A stretch of DNA of 64,000 bases from Spongilla lacustris (lineage: Eukaryota; Porifera; Demospongiae; Spongillida; Spongillidae): assembly GCA_949361645.1 (NCBI GenBank), contig OX442415.1, forward strand, positions 3,319,148 to 3,383,147, given 5' to 3'. Position numbers and translations under genes: made by a program. Position 1 is the first letter of the stretch, and every line of letters begins with the position of its first letter. Positions 1 to 13,586 of this stretch are shown here, one piece after another. A model generated the notes under the pieces. The model saw nothing but the letters and a program-made list of their open reading frames with translations, did not search any database and was not told the DNA's origin.

Positions 1-855
1 TTAGGAAACCAAGAGCTGCATTGAACAGATATAGATGGCGCATGCATGCTTTTGAATTTACAGTTAAGAAGAGAAGGGCTGTAAGATGATAAAAATTTCA
101 AAGTGTATAGTACCGCACTAGTTTATTTAAAGTGCATGCATCAAAACGGTGATAGTTGCAGCTCTTATAAATTATAATGTGAATATACATGTAGTGTAAA
201 AAGTTACTCTACTTATTTTACAATTCTATTGTTAGCGGATCTTTTAGGTTTTTAGTTTCCCCCTAATTCGGGCCCACTATACTCGCTGACAGGACCATGA
301 CGGTTGTCCTACATTGGCATCCTATTCCAAGACAGTTATATTAGGACCATGACAATATGTCTTTTACATGTAGTTGCAGTATAAGTATATGGAATACATG
401 TACATAAGACTGAGGATGTGCCCAAAGCAACTAAATACAGCAGGGTGCATTTACCCACACACCCAGGGAGCTTCACAAATGTATTTACATGTAGCAGTGC
501 CAAATACAGCAGCTGGTATATGCATGGAGCACGTTTATGTTACATGTCACAAATATGAGTCCCACAGCAATGGTGCAAAGAATGGCAACACATATCGAGA
601 AATACATAAGTGGAAATATTGCCCTATAGCTACTTTCAAATAGAATTCGAAACAAGTTTGTTATAGTCTATAAATCACTCTGATAAAAATCTGTCAAATA
701 AAAATTAATGAATCAGTGGCTATGTGATTCACCAAGCTAGTTTCATTCATTCATATCATACATGTACACATATGTATGCATACTTGTAATTAGTCCTTTA
801 AATAATGTTTAATAAATTATCTGTCTTATAAACTATGCTAATTGTCATAATCACC
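1..855. other. AT-rich sequence 3' of the adhesion GPCR
   Basis: No gene is recognisable here. The stretch is AT-rich with scattered TACATGTA-type palindromes. Short open frames, for example 374-643 on the plus strand, show no domain, no splice context and biased low-complexity composition. It should contain the 3' untranslated region of the minus-strand receptor that ends at 856, but I see no convincing polyadenylation signal to fix its end. Confidence 0.4.
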
Positions 856-3800
856 TCAGTAGCCACTTGCCAACTCCAACTTGTCTGTGATAATGCTACA
901 ACTGTCAGTCCACTCTACGATAACTCCTCTACCATATAGCTGAAAAATGTTTTTAGTTTAACTGAATTATTATTATTGTACATGTATCACTTTACGTTTT
1001 GTTTTTTCATCTTTATGTTACACATGCCATAGCACATTAATTTTAGTTCATATTTTTCATTTGTACAAAGACACAGATAACTTTTGAGCTTTTCTCAAAC
1101 TTGAGCCTTTACTTAGAGCGAATGCCAAAGCCATCCTCCATAGAGTGTTGAGCTGAACTTCTGTTAATTATTATAATATATTGTAAAAAAGATAAAATGC
1201 CAAATTTAATTATGAAAAAAACAACTCAATTATGAATAGTGCAAGTACAAGCCCATTTATACATTGCTACACCTGGGAAAATATACACTGTCCTGCTATA
1301 GCATGTTTCTAATCACATGTTTACAACAAAAGTTGTCAGCAACTTATACTTGTACTATGGCCCCACATGCATATCCACATGTATGCAATCAAATTGCATG
1401 CCCGAACTGAAAGTCAAAGTTAGTGTTCTACAATTTCAAAAACCTCCATGTCCATGTCCATGTCCACGTCATAACCAATGCTGCCCAGGCTACAGCGATT
1501 CCTGGGGGAAGGATCCTCTGCCAATACTATTGAGAGGCGGTGGTCTGGGGACCCTTTGGTACATGTAGTAGTAGTACTCATGGCTTGGGGAGAAGGGGGA
1601 GGAGAAAGGGGCGGAGCAATGTTAAATATGGCGACAGTTATACTTGATGATGTATATGATTACTTCGTGACTTGTTTGGATTCTGATTGGATTTCGATGT
1701 ACGTCCACTGTTTGCTAGTGCCTGCTGATAGGTTACAGCATTTTATAAAAATCAGCTGGGAGCTTCATTCACAGCTTACAGAAGGCTTGGAGATAAAGTT
1801 GCTCCTTAGGGGCACAAACTGCATAACTGCATTTTTCCACCATCTTGCATACTCGTCCCTTATCTAAATTGTAAGGTAGAAAAGGGTTAAATATGTTCAA
1901 GACATTACCAGCTGACCTGTTTAGACATAATTACAATGAATATAAAAATAAACAAACCCTGAATCAGAGGTACAAGATAATAATAATAAATGAGTATGTA
2001 AAAATCAAATAACCAAACCTGCAGAGTATTGCAGACAGTGAAGATGTAAGCAAAGAAGACCAGATACTTGTTGAAGTACAGCACACCAAAGATCCATGTG
2101 AAACCAAGTACAATTGTTAGTGAAACAGAAACTCTTAGCCAATGTCTAGAGGACCAATGGGAAGTTTGGGTAAAGAGGAGGACATCATTTAGGTGGTACA
2201 CTCATATAGATAATTGGTTAGTGACATTTTCAAGAAATCTGGTTATATTTATAACTAATTGTCTCTTGCCCAACCTACTTTGTGTCAACTGCCCTGGTCT
2301 TTGAGTGATGATGTCGCCACATGATGCCCATGGCCAGCACAAAGATCACCACATTTACCTGTTGCCATGATGTCACAGTGAAGTGTGTGTGTCAAATTGC
2401 ACGTTTTATGCCAATGACATATATGTACGTACCGTAATAACGAGCAGGACTGGAGCAATGAATGACCAGATGAAGTGTGTGTCATACCTCAACCAGCAGC
2501 TACAGGTAATGCGGAGGTTCAAAATGCAGAGATAAGGTGCTTCTATTTAGAGTACCGTACACATCACACTCACCTTTGGGTGCCATATTGCCATCGCCCA
2601 GACTGGTCTGTTACCAGGAAGCCAACAGGCACAATAGCACAAAGATATACTGCAGGCAGGCCTTTAAGAGTGAGTGCAAATTAACCACTTCAGCTGTGCA
2701 TGTAGTGGTACATGAATATAGAGTACATGTATGTATGCTGACTCACATAATTAATGACCATGCAGGAATTACTGCATGCGTTAAATCTAAATTATTAAGT
2801 ATTTAAACAATCTCCCGTTCTATTTCAATTAATTTTCATTTTGTTTCATGCATCAAACATACATTTGCATACATCACATACATCTATTTGGTCAGTGTGG
2901 TCTGAAGTTGAGAAACTATTGTAATCTTTATTCATATAAATAAAAGCCGGAATGATTAGTACATGCATGCACAGTTCAATATAAATCATCAAACCCAATA
3001 GTCAGCAATTAATAACAAGTAGGCTTTTTTCTCTATCTTCAATTAAACCATATTTCCCATGTGGTACTCTATCATGGCACCTTGCTATATCTCACCATAG
3101 CTGGCTAAAGCAAAATAGATCATGTATTTTGTATTAGAAGCAGTGAACACCACCACTAATGCCAAATAGAGCACAGCCCCCTCCATCAGCATCCACATGA
3201 ACACTACCAGGAAGAGGTACTGGAGGATTACTGCCACAATGGCACACAGCACCTAGTGGTTGGAGATGTTTGATTATATGCAAGGCATGTACATGTATGT
3301 ATATATTGAATACACTCTAGCCATTAACCTCAATGAACGTCTCAACAACAGGAAGTAATTGCTACTTCTTAAATGCTGTCCACTCACCCATTTAACAAAC
3401 TTAATAGAAAATATGATATTGGTATGTAATTTTTGCGTATTTGTACATTCGAGCACCTGTCCAGCACTCCTCCATCTATTGTCCCCCATTATACTATACA
3501 TAACCACTCTCCTCCTCCCCATCCCACCTACCTTCCCCTGGACTCCCTCTACAGCAAGCAAGACCAGTTGCGATACAAATAAGGATATACACAGATTTAT
3601 ATGCACATAGTTTCTCAGGCTCCACAGAGATCTGTAGTTTCAGGTTGTGGGGGGGGGGGGGGGGGGGGGGAGAGAGGGAGCAATGTTATTGAGAAGTAAA
3701 TGTAGTGCATGTGTTACCTTAGAAGTGCAAAAGTAATAATTGTAGCAGCCAGGGCAATGAGAGATATTACCGTGCCCACTACTTGGATCACAAATAGTGC

Positions 3801-6800
3801 TGCATTGTTCTTCTGTGAGATCTTTTGTTAAGAAAGCAGTACAGGTAGTATCAATTGAAGTCATACAGGAAATAGAACTAAATAGAACTCAATAGAACTA
3901 AATCATAAAGTATCCAAGGAACTTTGGATAATGCCTGTTTTTTTTTTAAAGAGCTGCACTCACATCTGCATTTGGGCTAAGAAGGATGGCAAAGTGTGTG
4001 AGGTGGGAACAGGCACACACTGTTGTGATGCTTGAGGAGAGGGATGTATCCTTCACACAGCCATCATGGGACCAGTGTCCAGAGAGTGTGCCATTATCTG
4101 TCCTGCTCATATGTAAGACATGGGTTTAGGAATGCATAAAAGGGTCGAGGGATAACACGTACATGTACAAGCTGCTTTAAGGGTGTGGTGCACGTGGTAA
4201 GGATTACAAGTGGCATGAAATACACCTGACCTTTCAAACTGCCAGTACACACAGATAGTTGAATAGTTAGCTGTCAGAAGCTCAGACTGTTTGGGAGTGT
4301 TCACATGAGTTGTTACAAATATATGTATGAACATGTATGGTTCTCACCTGAAGGTGGCTATGCCCAAATGAGATCACCACTGGAACCTCAAGATTGTCTG
4401 TTTGGCACTGAGTACAGTTAAGAGAAGCAGAGAGGACTGGAGACACTGTCATCATACTGCATGGTATGAGAAACAAAGGTAATATTGTTCACTTCTGCTA
4501 TATGTCCTGATGTATTATTTATGTGAGAATACTTTAGTTGTGGGCACTGTCTAAGTATGGGGGCTTCCTAACTTACTCTGAGCTGGGATCAGCTAGCACA
4601 GGAGAGATGTTGTAGAAGCAGTATGCAGCCACTCTGACATGTTCATGCTGCTCTGCAGGTGACATAAGCTTAGCTGGCAGAGTGATGTTGTTTGCTCCAC
4701 ATGATATGACTAGCAGAGAATGATGCTCATCTCTGAAGACTGAGCTGATGTTTAGTACTGTGATACAAACAACCTTACTAATCACATCTCCTTATGCAAT
4801 CGAGGAAGTGTTATATTGTAAGCTTCTATCTGTATATATTATAGGTAATGCAATTGTACCTATGTTCTCTGATTCAAATGTGGTGACATTTCTAGACACG
4901 TTCTGGGTCCACAGAGCAAAATAATCCAGTGTTTGAAGGAATTCACTGCCATCCAATGTTCCCTATGCAATGTAACACGAAGAAATTCATTAACTAATAT
5001 AAGGTGTGTTTTAGATACCATCGGTTGGTCATCCCTGGTAGCTCTGTTGACCACATTGCTGGCAATTGAAATGAATTGCTACGGAAACAATCTCATTAAT
5101 GGCTTCTCTATACTCTACAGCCAACTCTCACACCCACCACATGTATTCAACCTTACCTCACCAAAGACCTCACTTGCACTATAGTTACCAAGCACCTCGG
5201 TGATGGCTTTCATGAGATCCAAAGTCTCAGAGGGCTCAAGGACAGAGCTGAGAGTACAAAGATCCAGCAATGCCAGATCTGGATCATTTATGTTCTGCAA
5301 TGAAAGACATTTGCGCTAAACCTCATGATAATGAGGCATTTTGTTTCCTCTATCAACATACCAGATGCATACTATAAACACAAGGGTGAAGAAGGGAAGG
5401 GGAAAGGGATGGGGAGAGGGGGTGGGATGCATGGGAGGACAAGTCATAGGAATCAGGTGATTCACAAATAGAATTTCTATAACAGAGATAGAAATAATTC
5501 TGACCACTGGTGATGAGCAGTTCACACTTTCCCACTGTGCTGACCAGGCTGTGAATGGTGCGCATCTTCTGGAAGCATTGTAACGTCCCTGCACACAGTG
5601 CCCCATAATGCTGACACCTTCCTTGGTGTTGGGCCAGAGGTAGTCCAAGACGATCTCCTGAGGACACCTTTGTGTGCTATTGAATGGGGGGCTACTTGGA
5701 ATCTGTGGAGCTGTTGGGACTTAGAATTAGTCAGAGTGGCTAATTAAGGGATTGATGTACCGGTGTTTGGTTGGGGGCAGGACAAATCTGTTGGAACAGT
5801 TACTGCTGCTGGGCTTGAATTGGACGCAATGAAAGATACTTGTCCTCCATTTAGAGGGTCCAAATGCACTGAGCCACCTTTGATCTCCTGTAGTGTGCTC
5901 CTGTTTTTTTTTTTTTTAAATGTAGTGAAGCATGGTACATGTACTCGGATGGAGTGCCTTACGCAATATGAGCACTTGTTCTGAAGTCCTCGCTAAGCAG
6001 TAAACAAAACGCAGGGGAGTGCATTCCAATGCTTACATTGCCTAGTGCCCAGACTACTCTGTTGCCCTCCATTCCAGACCACATAAATTGCAGCTGTTTA
6101 TTAAGCAAGCTTGCACATATATGCTCCTGGATCTGTCCAAAGACTTGGGACTTGTGGACACTGACTGATATATTATATCCATTGAAGGCTATCCTACAGT
6201 CATTGGGGCCACACCAGGGGTAGTCCAGTGTCCCCGATGCATACATATGAAGTGGGATCCATTGTAACGAGGTGTTGGTTCTCATGGACAGTAGAATGGC
6301 ATCTTTTGTATCAAGCGAGTTATTTGAAGGACCAATGTACAGGAGAAAAGTAATTTGCCTGCAAGTAAATATCAAATCTAGAACTCATGCAGATGTCAGA
6401 GACAGGAGGAAAATGTGCACGTGACACACCATTTGAACAGCTCACATTGGGGCTTTATCTTTGCTGCAATTATAAGTGTCACGTGGTGTTTCAAGCAGCT
6501 CCAATACGTCCACATCTTTTCTGCACTGCTGCAATATTGTTACCAGACCGCTAGCAAAGAGCAATGGAGTCATGGCCCCGCCTGTTTTCTGGCAATTGGC
6601 GCAGAACGTTAGAGAACTCTGAGGCGGAATCGCCGGGCAGGTTGAAGCAGCGATTGTACCAACTGAAACGTCGCACCAACGGTCTCCACTGTGTATGGAA
6701 AAATGCACAGACATGGTACACGCTCTAGTACATGTACATTCAGGTGTCGGAACACATTGCAAAATGGTTCCGACAACCATGATGTGAGCATGAATACACA

Positions 6801-7210
6801 CCCAGGCTATACGTTACCTACTTTGGATACAGTTGGTTGTTAAAATCGTCGTAGATGGAGCCATCGAAGCTAACCGTATCAAGCGACCATATGTAAGGAC
6901 TGGGACCCCGCTGCAGCCACCTGAACTGTATCGGCCGCGTTGCGTCCACTCCAAGGCCAGCAAGGTTAAGCTGTGTATCGCCGCACGCTTTCTTCGCCAT
7001 TTGCTGGGGCCCACACGGACAATATTCAGCCTGAAAGGAAGCGAGCTTTGTCCAGCTGAACTGGTTGTCAGGCCGATAAGATAACTCCACCGCTGTAGTA
7101 GAATTGGGAGGGACAACCGAACTGACCTCCCAACGTAGCGAGAACTTTAATACCTGTGTGTGCGCAAGGTAGATGCACAATAAGAGAACGTTTAAACATG
7201 ACTGCAGCAT
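856..7210 (-). CDS. Adhesion GPCR with reelin-like ectodomain, HormR-like domain, GAIN/GPS and 7TM
   Basis: Exons 7210-6822, 6358-5963, 5900-5761, 5710-5505, 5294-5157, 4962-4860, 4757-4577, 4456-4348, 4286-4231, 4105-3964, 3821-3718, 3631-3532, 3252-3096, 2649-2574, 2499-2433, 2358-2279, 2145-2019, 1958-1917 and 939-856 join in frame to 898 residues. A signal peptide (1-19) is followed by two reelin-subrepeat-like blocks (to about 262; motifs WSLDTVSFDG and VVWALGNVSIG), a HormR-like domain (about 320-375, WPNT and spaced Cys), a GAIN region (about 378-573), and a GPS with CACSHLTHF; cleavage is expected between L608 and T609. Seven helices follow (about 628-870), including LRNYVHINLCISLF in TM2 and GFTWIFGVL in TM6. 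Phases match at all junctions. It is presumably a plasma-membrane, tethered-agonist receptor; ligand unknown. Three donors are weak (GTCAGA, GTCAGG, GTCAGC), the acceptor before 5900 follows an A-rich tract, and the last exon is the least certain. Confidence 0.9.
940..1916. other. Last intron of the adhesion GPCR
   Basis: This stretch separates the TM7 exon from the proposed terminal exon on the minus strand. A plus-strand open frame at 1478-1867 (129 codons) has no recognisable domain and starts in a G-rich low-complexity run, so I do not call it a gene. Additional receptor tail exons could lie here but none shows a clear acceptor-donor pair with matching phase. Confidence 0.35.
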
Positions 7211-8239
7211 AGCGAATTGAATCGTCGCTAGGAAGGATTGTCTATATGTAATTCAGTTGCCCGCCGCCGCTCAAGCCAAGGTTTTTATTTATAAAAACTT
7301 AGCTTAATTAATAGCTATAATTACATTACAGGTATTACGGTATATAGTATCATTGAATTTACATGTCGTATACTTGTGCAGTAACTCTCCAAAGTATAGG
7401 ATTTGTGCCGTATCATGAAATCATTTTAAAACGCGCCCCGAGTACTTGTATAACTCACGAACCGAGAAACGGATAGTGTAGCTTTTTATTGCTATCGAGC
7501 CACAATGGAAAGACGATTATTTTGTTCAAGTCGCCAGACCGTTTACTTTAAGAGAACAAAAAAGCTCGTAGTTCTCGTTCCCAGACCGTAATTTGTCCAT
7601 AGTCTTTATGGGTGAGTATAACTCGAGATAGGAAAGGTTTTAAAGAGCACCAGTTACACCAATAGATGTAGAATTTACCTACCGACTGCCCTTGAGGTCA
7701 GATATACATGTTTGGTATAAAGCAATAACTACTTCCGAGTACTTAACACAAGCGTTAGGAACCGTTTTAAAGAGTGCCAATTACCAAACACCAAACACAA
7801 GCGTTCACATGACAATATCCATACGTATAAATAGAATTAGAATTAGAATTTACCTAAAACTAGCGTTGTCAAAATGCCTTCATTACTCGTGACATATACA
7901 TAGCAAATCTGGAGTCAAACCGAGCTTCTAAGAGGTGGCGATAGGAAAAGAATTCAGTTGCGGTGCGAACTTCGAAGTGGCGACGTTATGAACTGAACTG
8001 AGACGAGAAACGAGCTTCTAAGAGGGAAAGCTTGGCGCGCAAGTTTGGAGCAGCAAATGCAACATAACTGTAAACATTGTGTTGCTACATGTAGGCAATA
8101 AACATGGGAATTACAACGTCTGGATTTTAATTTTATCATACAATCGTATTTACTTCAACATTGTACTAGTATGTACGGGTTGCAAAGTGCATGTACACCT
8201 ATATACCAGTAGTCACTTAAACACATGAATGAAACAAGA
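7211..8239. other. Upstream region of the adhesion GPCR
   Basis: No coding sequence is recognised. Bases up to about 7,350 are also present 5' of the broken receptor copy near 13,590-13,760, so this is part of the duplicated segment and should carry the receptor promoter. No TATA box or other motif stands out. Two similar stretches ending with GAGCTTCTAAGAG (about 7,923 and 8,010) look like a small degenerate repeat. Confidence 0.35.
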
Positions 8240-8500
8240 TATAAAAACATTCTCTCTGAGAAAGTTAGTGGTATATAGGATTTGAAGACAATGGTGGTGT
8301 AAAAAGGGATCAACGGTGGTACAAATTTTTTGAATAGTCCTATATATAGCACTTTTGTAGTACGTACATTTTACGTTGCTAAATATAGGACTATTCAAAA
8401 AACTTGTACCATCGTTGATTCCTTGTTCCCTTCCTTTATACACCACCATTGCCTTCAAATCCTATATGCCACTAACTTTCTCAGAGAGAATGTTTTTATA
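8240..8500. mobile_element. Palindromic fold-back element (MITE-like), copy 1
   Basis: The two halves are imperfect inverted repeats over nearly the whole length: the left edge reads TATAAAAACATTCTCTCTGA and the right edge is its complement, and inner segments (GGACTATTCAAAAAA and its mate) also pair. There is no coding capacity. A related element with the same outer edge but different inner sequence lies at 47,740-47,970. This is a non-autonomous, hairpin-forming DNA element of unknown superfamily. Confidence 0.75.
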
Positions 8501-10620
8501 TAGATTCGGTTATTCATTAATATTTTTAGTTTGGGAATAGATGTATTCACCATGTAAGTCTATGACAGAGGAACGAGAAACAGAAATGAAAGAAGTAGTA
8601 CATGCACAAACACATACATGAGATAGGTAGTTTGAAATTGGGATTTAAGCCGCATATTATATATTGTTGGAAAGAGCATAAACTATACATCCCAAAGATA
8701 CCTTACATTCATGGTGATGCGTTTCGTTACGTGCACCACGCTATTCGAAAGATCACAAATGAAATGATCGCGAATGCACGTGAATTGATAAGGGTACGCA
8801 AAGCGTCCTGGTTGAGTTTATAATCGGTATAGAGATAATTGTAAATAAGTATGCAGCCTTAACCAAAACTTTAAAATACATAGTCTTGCTGATATCATAC
8901 ATCAGCATGCATTGGATTTTGCTTCATTAAGTAACTAACACTTACCATTGGTCATGATAAGAAGAATGGTTATTCTGCCAAATATATACACATATAACTA
9001 GGATACATTTAGGAGAAGTATTGGGAAAAAAGTTGTAGAGAAAAATATTATTTCCTACCTAAGTACAATATTAAACGTTTTATCAGATACATGGTCTCTA
9101 CATGTACTTTGAACATCTTTGGTACTCTGATAATGGGCATGTAGTTTGTGTCAATCCATTTACAAAGCCAAAATTCCTAAAGTCATTGTAACCTATTGAA
9201 AGTTGCACTGAATACATGAATCCAGCTGCTTGTACAGGTATTGTACATAGTGTGGTGTGTTTGATATGTTTCTTATGTCAGCTAATTGTACTAGCAGTTA
9301 GATTTATATCAGTTAGTACCATAATTCTAATCACTCAGTACATACAATGTATAACTTTTTGTCCAGCATACCTGACCTGTGTTTTACAAAATGCTTATCT
9401 TACTATTCATTTGGTGGGTGAGACAACACAACCACAGTAGTGTATTATGGATCTTACTTTTAAAACTTTGCTATATAGAAATCCCACTTTCGTTTGGGCC
9501 AACTTAATCATTGCATTTTTTTGCATTCATTAATTTAGAACAGAGTGCTTTTTTCAATATTTGAATTTCTGTATATGCTTTTTGAAGATACTGTATGGTT
9601 AAGCATTTTGACACTAGCAAGAACTCAATGTCATTTAATCAGTGTAATCATATTCCTTTTTTTTTTTAAGCACTTTTATTTCCTTATGTTTAGTGTAGCT
9701 AGATCTAAGGTTTATTGGTATGGATTGGGAAGTGTCAGTTTGGCTAGTGTGCAGAGCATTGACCGATGAAAGTGGATCTTTGAATGTATTTGTTTGGGAT
9801 TCATTTAAAGGCAATTAAAATTGCAGTAAGCCATTTCTTATATCAGGAACTAGAAGAGATCCATGCTCACTCACATCCTTTTACATGTATTCATTCATGA
9901 GTCTTATGAGATCAATAACTATCTTCATTCTTAATAGCAACAAAGCATTGGTTGCGCAAATGCGCATCAGTAATGCCCGTATGGATACATGCATGTAATT
10001 AAACATGAATATTTGGCTTGAAAAAAAAAGAACACTGCGTGGGCATCATCGAATTGCAATGCTACAACGACAGAAATATAAAAATTAGTTCACGTAATGT
10101 CATTTATAACTTAGTTGATCGAAGAATGGGGTGTGCAATAAATAGGGTAGTCGCAAAATATTTTATTGTAAGGAATGGCTATGTGCTTATGCTTTGTAGA
10201 CAAAGAATCCAATTAAAACTACTTAGTTAAAATATAAAGATACATTTACATAGGCTTGTGTGTTCTTTTTTCATGCAGACCAACACAAGACGCTTGGGAA
10301 GCACCCTTTGGGCATTATCCAAACGTCCTCATATACATTGTAGTATGATGATTCAATAACTAATTTAAAAAACAATATACATCCCGTGATAGTTGGTTCA
10401 CAATCAGAGTCAAGATTCATTCCCCAAATTATATTACGAATTCAATGCGTCAAAACAGAAATAGATCAGGAACCAGCTCAAAATTAGGCAATGGTGTTGC
10501 ATTCTATAACTAAGTCAAGCTGAGTGTGTAGCTGTGCAGATAATCGAACAAGTTTCTTCGCTTGTTAAGACCTTTTTCAAACTTTACGAAATACGTGTCC
10601 AGTTTTCGACTAGTTTTAGA
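8501..10620. other. Intergenic AT-rich sequence
   Basis: I see no gene here. The first 120 bases (about 8,503-8,620) reappear at 13,785-13,890, showing that this stretch belongs to the duplicated segment. The rest has no counterpart in the second copy and may have been lost from it or gained here. Short open frames (8602-8823, 9216-9440, 9545-9769, 10018-10230) have no recognisable features. Confidence 0.3.
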
Positions 10621-11574
10621 TCATCGACACTTGTGCGATTTGTCAAAGTACCTACCTCAGAGCTCTGTCAGGAAAACTACACGTGCATTGGCAGTCTTGT
10701 CAGTGGTCCAGGAGCTAATAACAACACTATATGCCCTCAACCTGCATCATGACCATGTGTGATTCATGTATTCCTGCGGGTCGCATTAGGATAAGTACGT
10801 GCATGGCTACGTTCGCATCCCATGCACGATTCCCACCTGAATCAGTGAAGCTATTTTTTTATTAGCAAGCTTAAATGGCTGCATGGGTGCACGTGGTTCA
10901 AATATTTAAAAAGAAGTTGTTAGCCCTGCCTGTGATCTAAAACAAACTTAGGTTTACATTGTGTAGTGTATCGTTGCACGGCCCTTCAGGCTAAACTTGT
11001 TAACACTTAAAAATTATATCTATTCTTTTTGTGCGGAGGGTTGGGGGACTCAATCAAACCGCCCCCGCCCCATACATGTATCGCTTTGATCGCAGTGCAT
11101 CATTCACTCATTTATATGTTGTTGGCACCGCGCATATAGTTAAAGAATTGGAATGAGGATAAAGCCTCGGGGTGGAGCACACGAAGCCTCTCAAGCCCCA
11201 CCTACATCGTTACTGACGATATACAATGGACTGGGGACTCGTCCACTGCATACCGATCGACGAAGTATAGGTCTGGCTTGCTGGATATAAGGTTTCAAGA
11301 ATACGTGACAATTAATACGTGACATCCTTAAGTTACAAATGTGGACTTGTGAACACGAGTACCACAGGGCGTAGACACCTTTTCAAAACTGGCCATGGGG
11401 GGGGGGGCTAATTTTAACAACTTAACCACTCATAGTTGTCACAAACTAATGCCTCCCGTGGTCTTGCTACGAAACTAGAATGCAAATTTTCAATACAGTG
11501 TAAAATAAAAGGGTGAAACCTATTAACGGCGATGATGTATAATTAAAATTCATAATCACGGAAAAAAACTGGAT

Positions 11575-11578
<4 letters not shown>

Positions 11579-11605
<27 letters not shown>

Positions 11606-11660
11606 CTATTGCCCCGCGGCCACCCCCCCCCCCTCCCCCCCCTCCCCCCCTCCCCGTCTA
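11579..11660. repeat. Poly-G run followed by C-rich run
   Basis: About 27 consecutive G residues are followed after a short spacer by C-rich tracts, so the two can pair or form quadruplex/i-motif structures. Similar long G runs occur at 3,650-3,670, 13,296-13,309, 31,211-31,229, 31,454-31,470, 47,177-47,200, 57,384-57,399 and 63,862-63,887. Their lengths are likely unreliable in assembly. Confidence 0.8.
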
Positions 11661-12077
11661 CTACCTTGATACATCGGAATGGAAAAGTATTGCGTTTTTA
11701 ATATATTCTTTGGGGCCCTTATAACCTGACTGAGTGATGTGTGTGATGCCGCCTGGATCCATGGTTTGTGGTATAATCCATGGATTGGCCGCGCAATCCT
11801 GGGATTGCTCGTGCGCAAAGCATATAGATTGGGACAATCCTGGGATTGCCCTGCGCAAAGCATAGATCATACAGATCTGTAATATATTAGCGATGGGTAA
11901 CGAATAATGAGTACATCCACATTACTTTATATCTAATCAAATAGCATGCGTTAATTGGCAGTACAAATACAATTGTTCTCTACTAATGAGACACCAAGCA
12001 CAGTGAACTGTGCTATCGTTCAGAACTCTTGAAAATGTGGTCATGTTCACTACATGTACGTCTTGATAAGCAGTCCT

Positions 12078-13586
12078 TCATGTCTCCATTTGTACAGTAG
12101 AATTTCTAACAGAGATGGAAATAATTCTGACCACTGGTGATGAGCAGTTCACACTTTCCCACTGTGCTGACCAGGCAGTGAGTGGTGTGCATCTTCTGGA
12201 AGCATTGTAACGTCCCTGCACACAGCGCCCCATCATGCTGACACCTTCCTTGGTGTTGGGCCATAGGTAGTCCAAGACGGTCTCCTGAGGACACCTTTGT
12301 GTGCTATTGAATGGAGAGCTACTTGGAATCTGTGGAGCTGTTGGGACTTAGAATGAGTAAGAGTAGCTAAGGGTATTTATGCACTGGTGGTTGGTTGGGG
12401 ATACGACAAATCTGTTGGAATGGTTACTGCTGCTGCGTTTGCATTGGACGCAATGAAAGATACTTGCATGTCCTCCACTTAGAGGGTCCAAATGCCCAGA
12501 GCCACCTTTGATCTCCTGTAGTGTGCTCCTGTTTTATTTTTAAAAGTGTAGTGAAGCACTGGACTGGTACATGTACATGGATGGAGTGCCTTACGCAATA
12601 TGAGCACTTGTTCTGAAGTTCTCGCTAAACAGGTAACAACTTGAAGGGTACTGCATTCCGATGCTTATACATTGCCTAGGGCCCAGACAACTCTGATGCC
12701 CTCCATTCCAGACCACATAAATTGCATGCAAGCTTGCACATATATGCTCCTGAATCTGTCCAAAGACTTCGGATATGAGGACACTGACTGATATATTATA
12801 TCCATTGAAGGCTATCCAACAGTCATTGGGGCCACACCAGGGGTAGTCCAGTGTTCCTGACGGCCGACGCATACATATGAAGTGGTATCCATTGTAACGA
12901 GGTGTTGAAAGTAAAATGGCGTCTCTTGCATCAAGCGAGTCATTTAAAGGACCAATGTATAGGAGAAAAGTAATTTGCCTGCAAGTAAATATCAAAACCA
13001 AAACTCATGCAGATGTCAGAGACATACGTACGTGGCGGACCGGCAGGGCAATAAGAATTTGAATCCAATCGGTTGGCTATAAGAAAAAAAAAAAACACTG
13101 CACAAGCAAAATATTTCGGAGTTTCCTTCGTCACACAAGCAATCAAATCACTATAAGATACAAGCGTCAAGCACTGCACAAGAACGCTAACAAAAGAACA
13201 AAAGTTCGGCTGGCGCCGCGCGACTGAACTGCCGGATGCTTGTGCGCAATAATTAATGCATTAAATAAATTAACATTATCGGCCAAAAAAGTGGGGGGGG
13301 GGGGGGGGCAGCTGCCCCCCTTGCCCCCCCGGCTCCGCGGGCCCTGCCGCACGCGTTCTCCGGCCGCCATTTGCATGGGTCCACATGGGCAATATTCAGC
13401 CGGGAAGGAAGTGATCTTGGCCCATGGCCAGTTGAACTGGTTGCCAGGCCGATAAGATAACTCTGCCACTGTAGTAGAATTGGGAGCGACAACCGAACTG
13501 ACCTCCCAACGTAGCGAGAACTTTAATACCTATGTGTGCACAAGGTAGATGCACAATAAGAAGACGTTCAAACACGACTGCAGCAT
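12078..13586 (-). pseudogene. Truncated 5' copy of the adhesion GPCR
   Basis: Equivalents of receptor exons 1 to 4 are present in order: signal-peptide exon (start codon at 13,586), reelin-like exon (about 12,966-12,596), linker exon (about 12,530-12,379) and HormR exon (about 12,337-12,132, including NASRRCTPLTAWSAQW). The copy is broken. Codon 19 is a TAG stop (13,530-13,532) where the intact gene has CAG; exon 1 is interrupted near 13,345 by an unrelated G/C-tract insertion; the reelin-like exon has internal deletions; no GAIN, GPS or 7TM exon follows. Expression of a short secreted product is possible only if the stop is skipped. I regard it as a duplicated pseudogene. Confidence 0.85.

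Larger units (their letters stand above)
5460..11750. repeat. Segmental duplication, copy A
   Basis: Blocks in the same order and orientation recur in copy B (about 12,100-15,620): receptor exons 4 to 1 (5,486-7,260 versus 12,110-13,690), the stretch at 8,503 versus 13,785, 10,660-11,340 versus 13,950-15,500, and 11,690-11,740 versus 15,560-15,600. The offset between copies is roughly 4 to 6.6 kb because of insertions and deletions. This copy retains the functional receptor 5' exons. Confidence 0.8.

Noticed and set aside
1478..1867. Plus-strand 129-codon open frame
   Set aside because: Low-complexity start and no recognisable family; it lies in the receptor's last intron on the opposite strand.
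6442..6801. Minus-strand open frame of 119 codons between receptor exons 1 and 2
   Set aside because: Exon 1 (ending 6,822, phase 2) splices directly in phase to the exon starting 6,358, and the duplicated copy lacks this segment, so it is intron.
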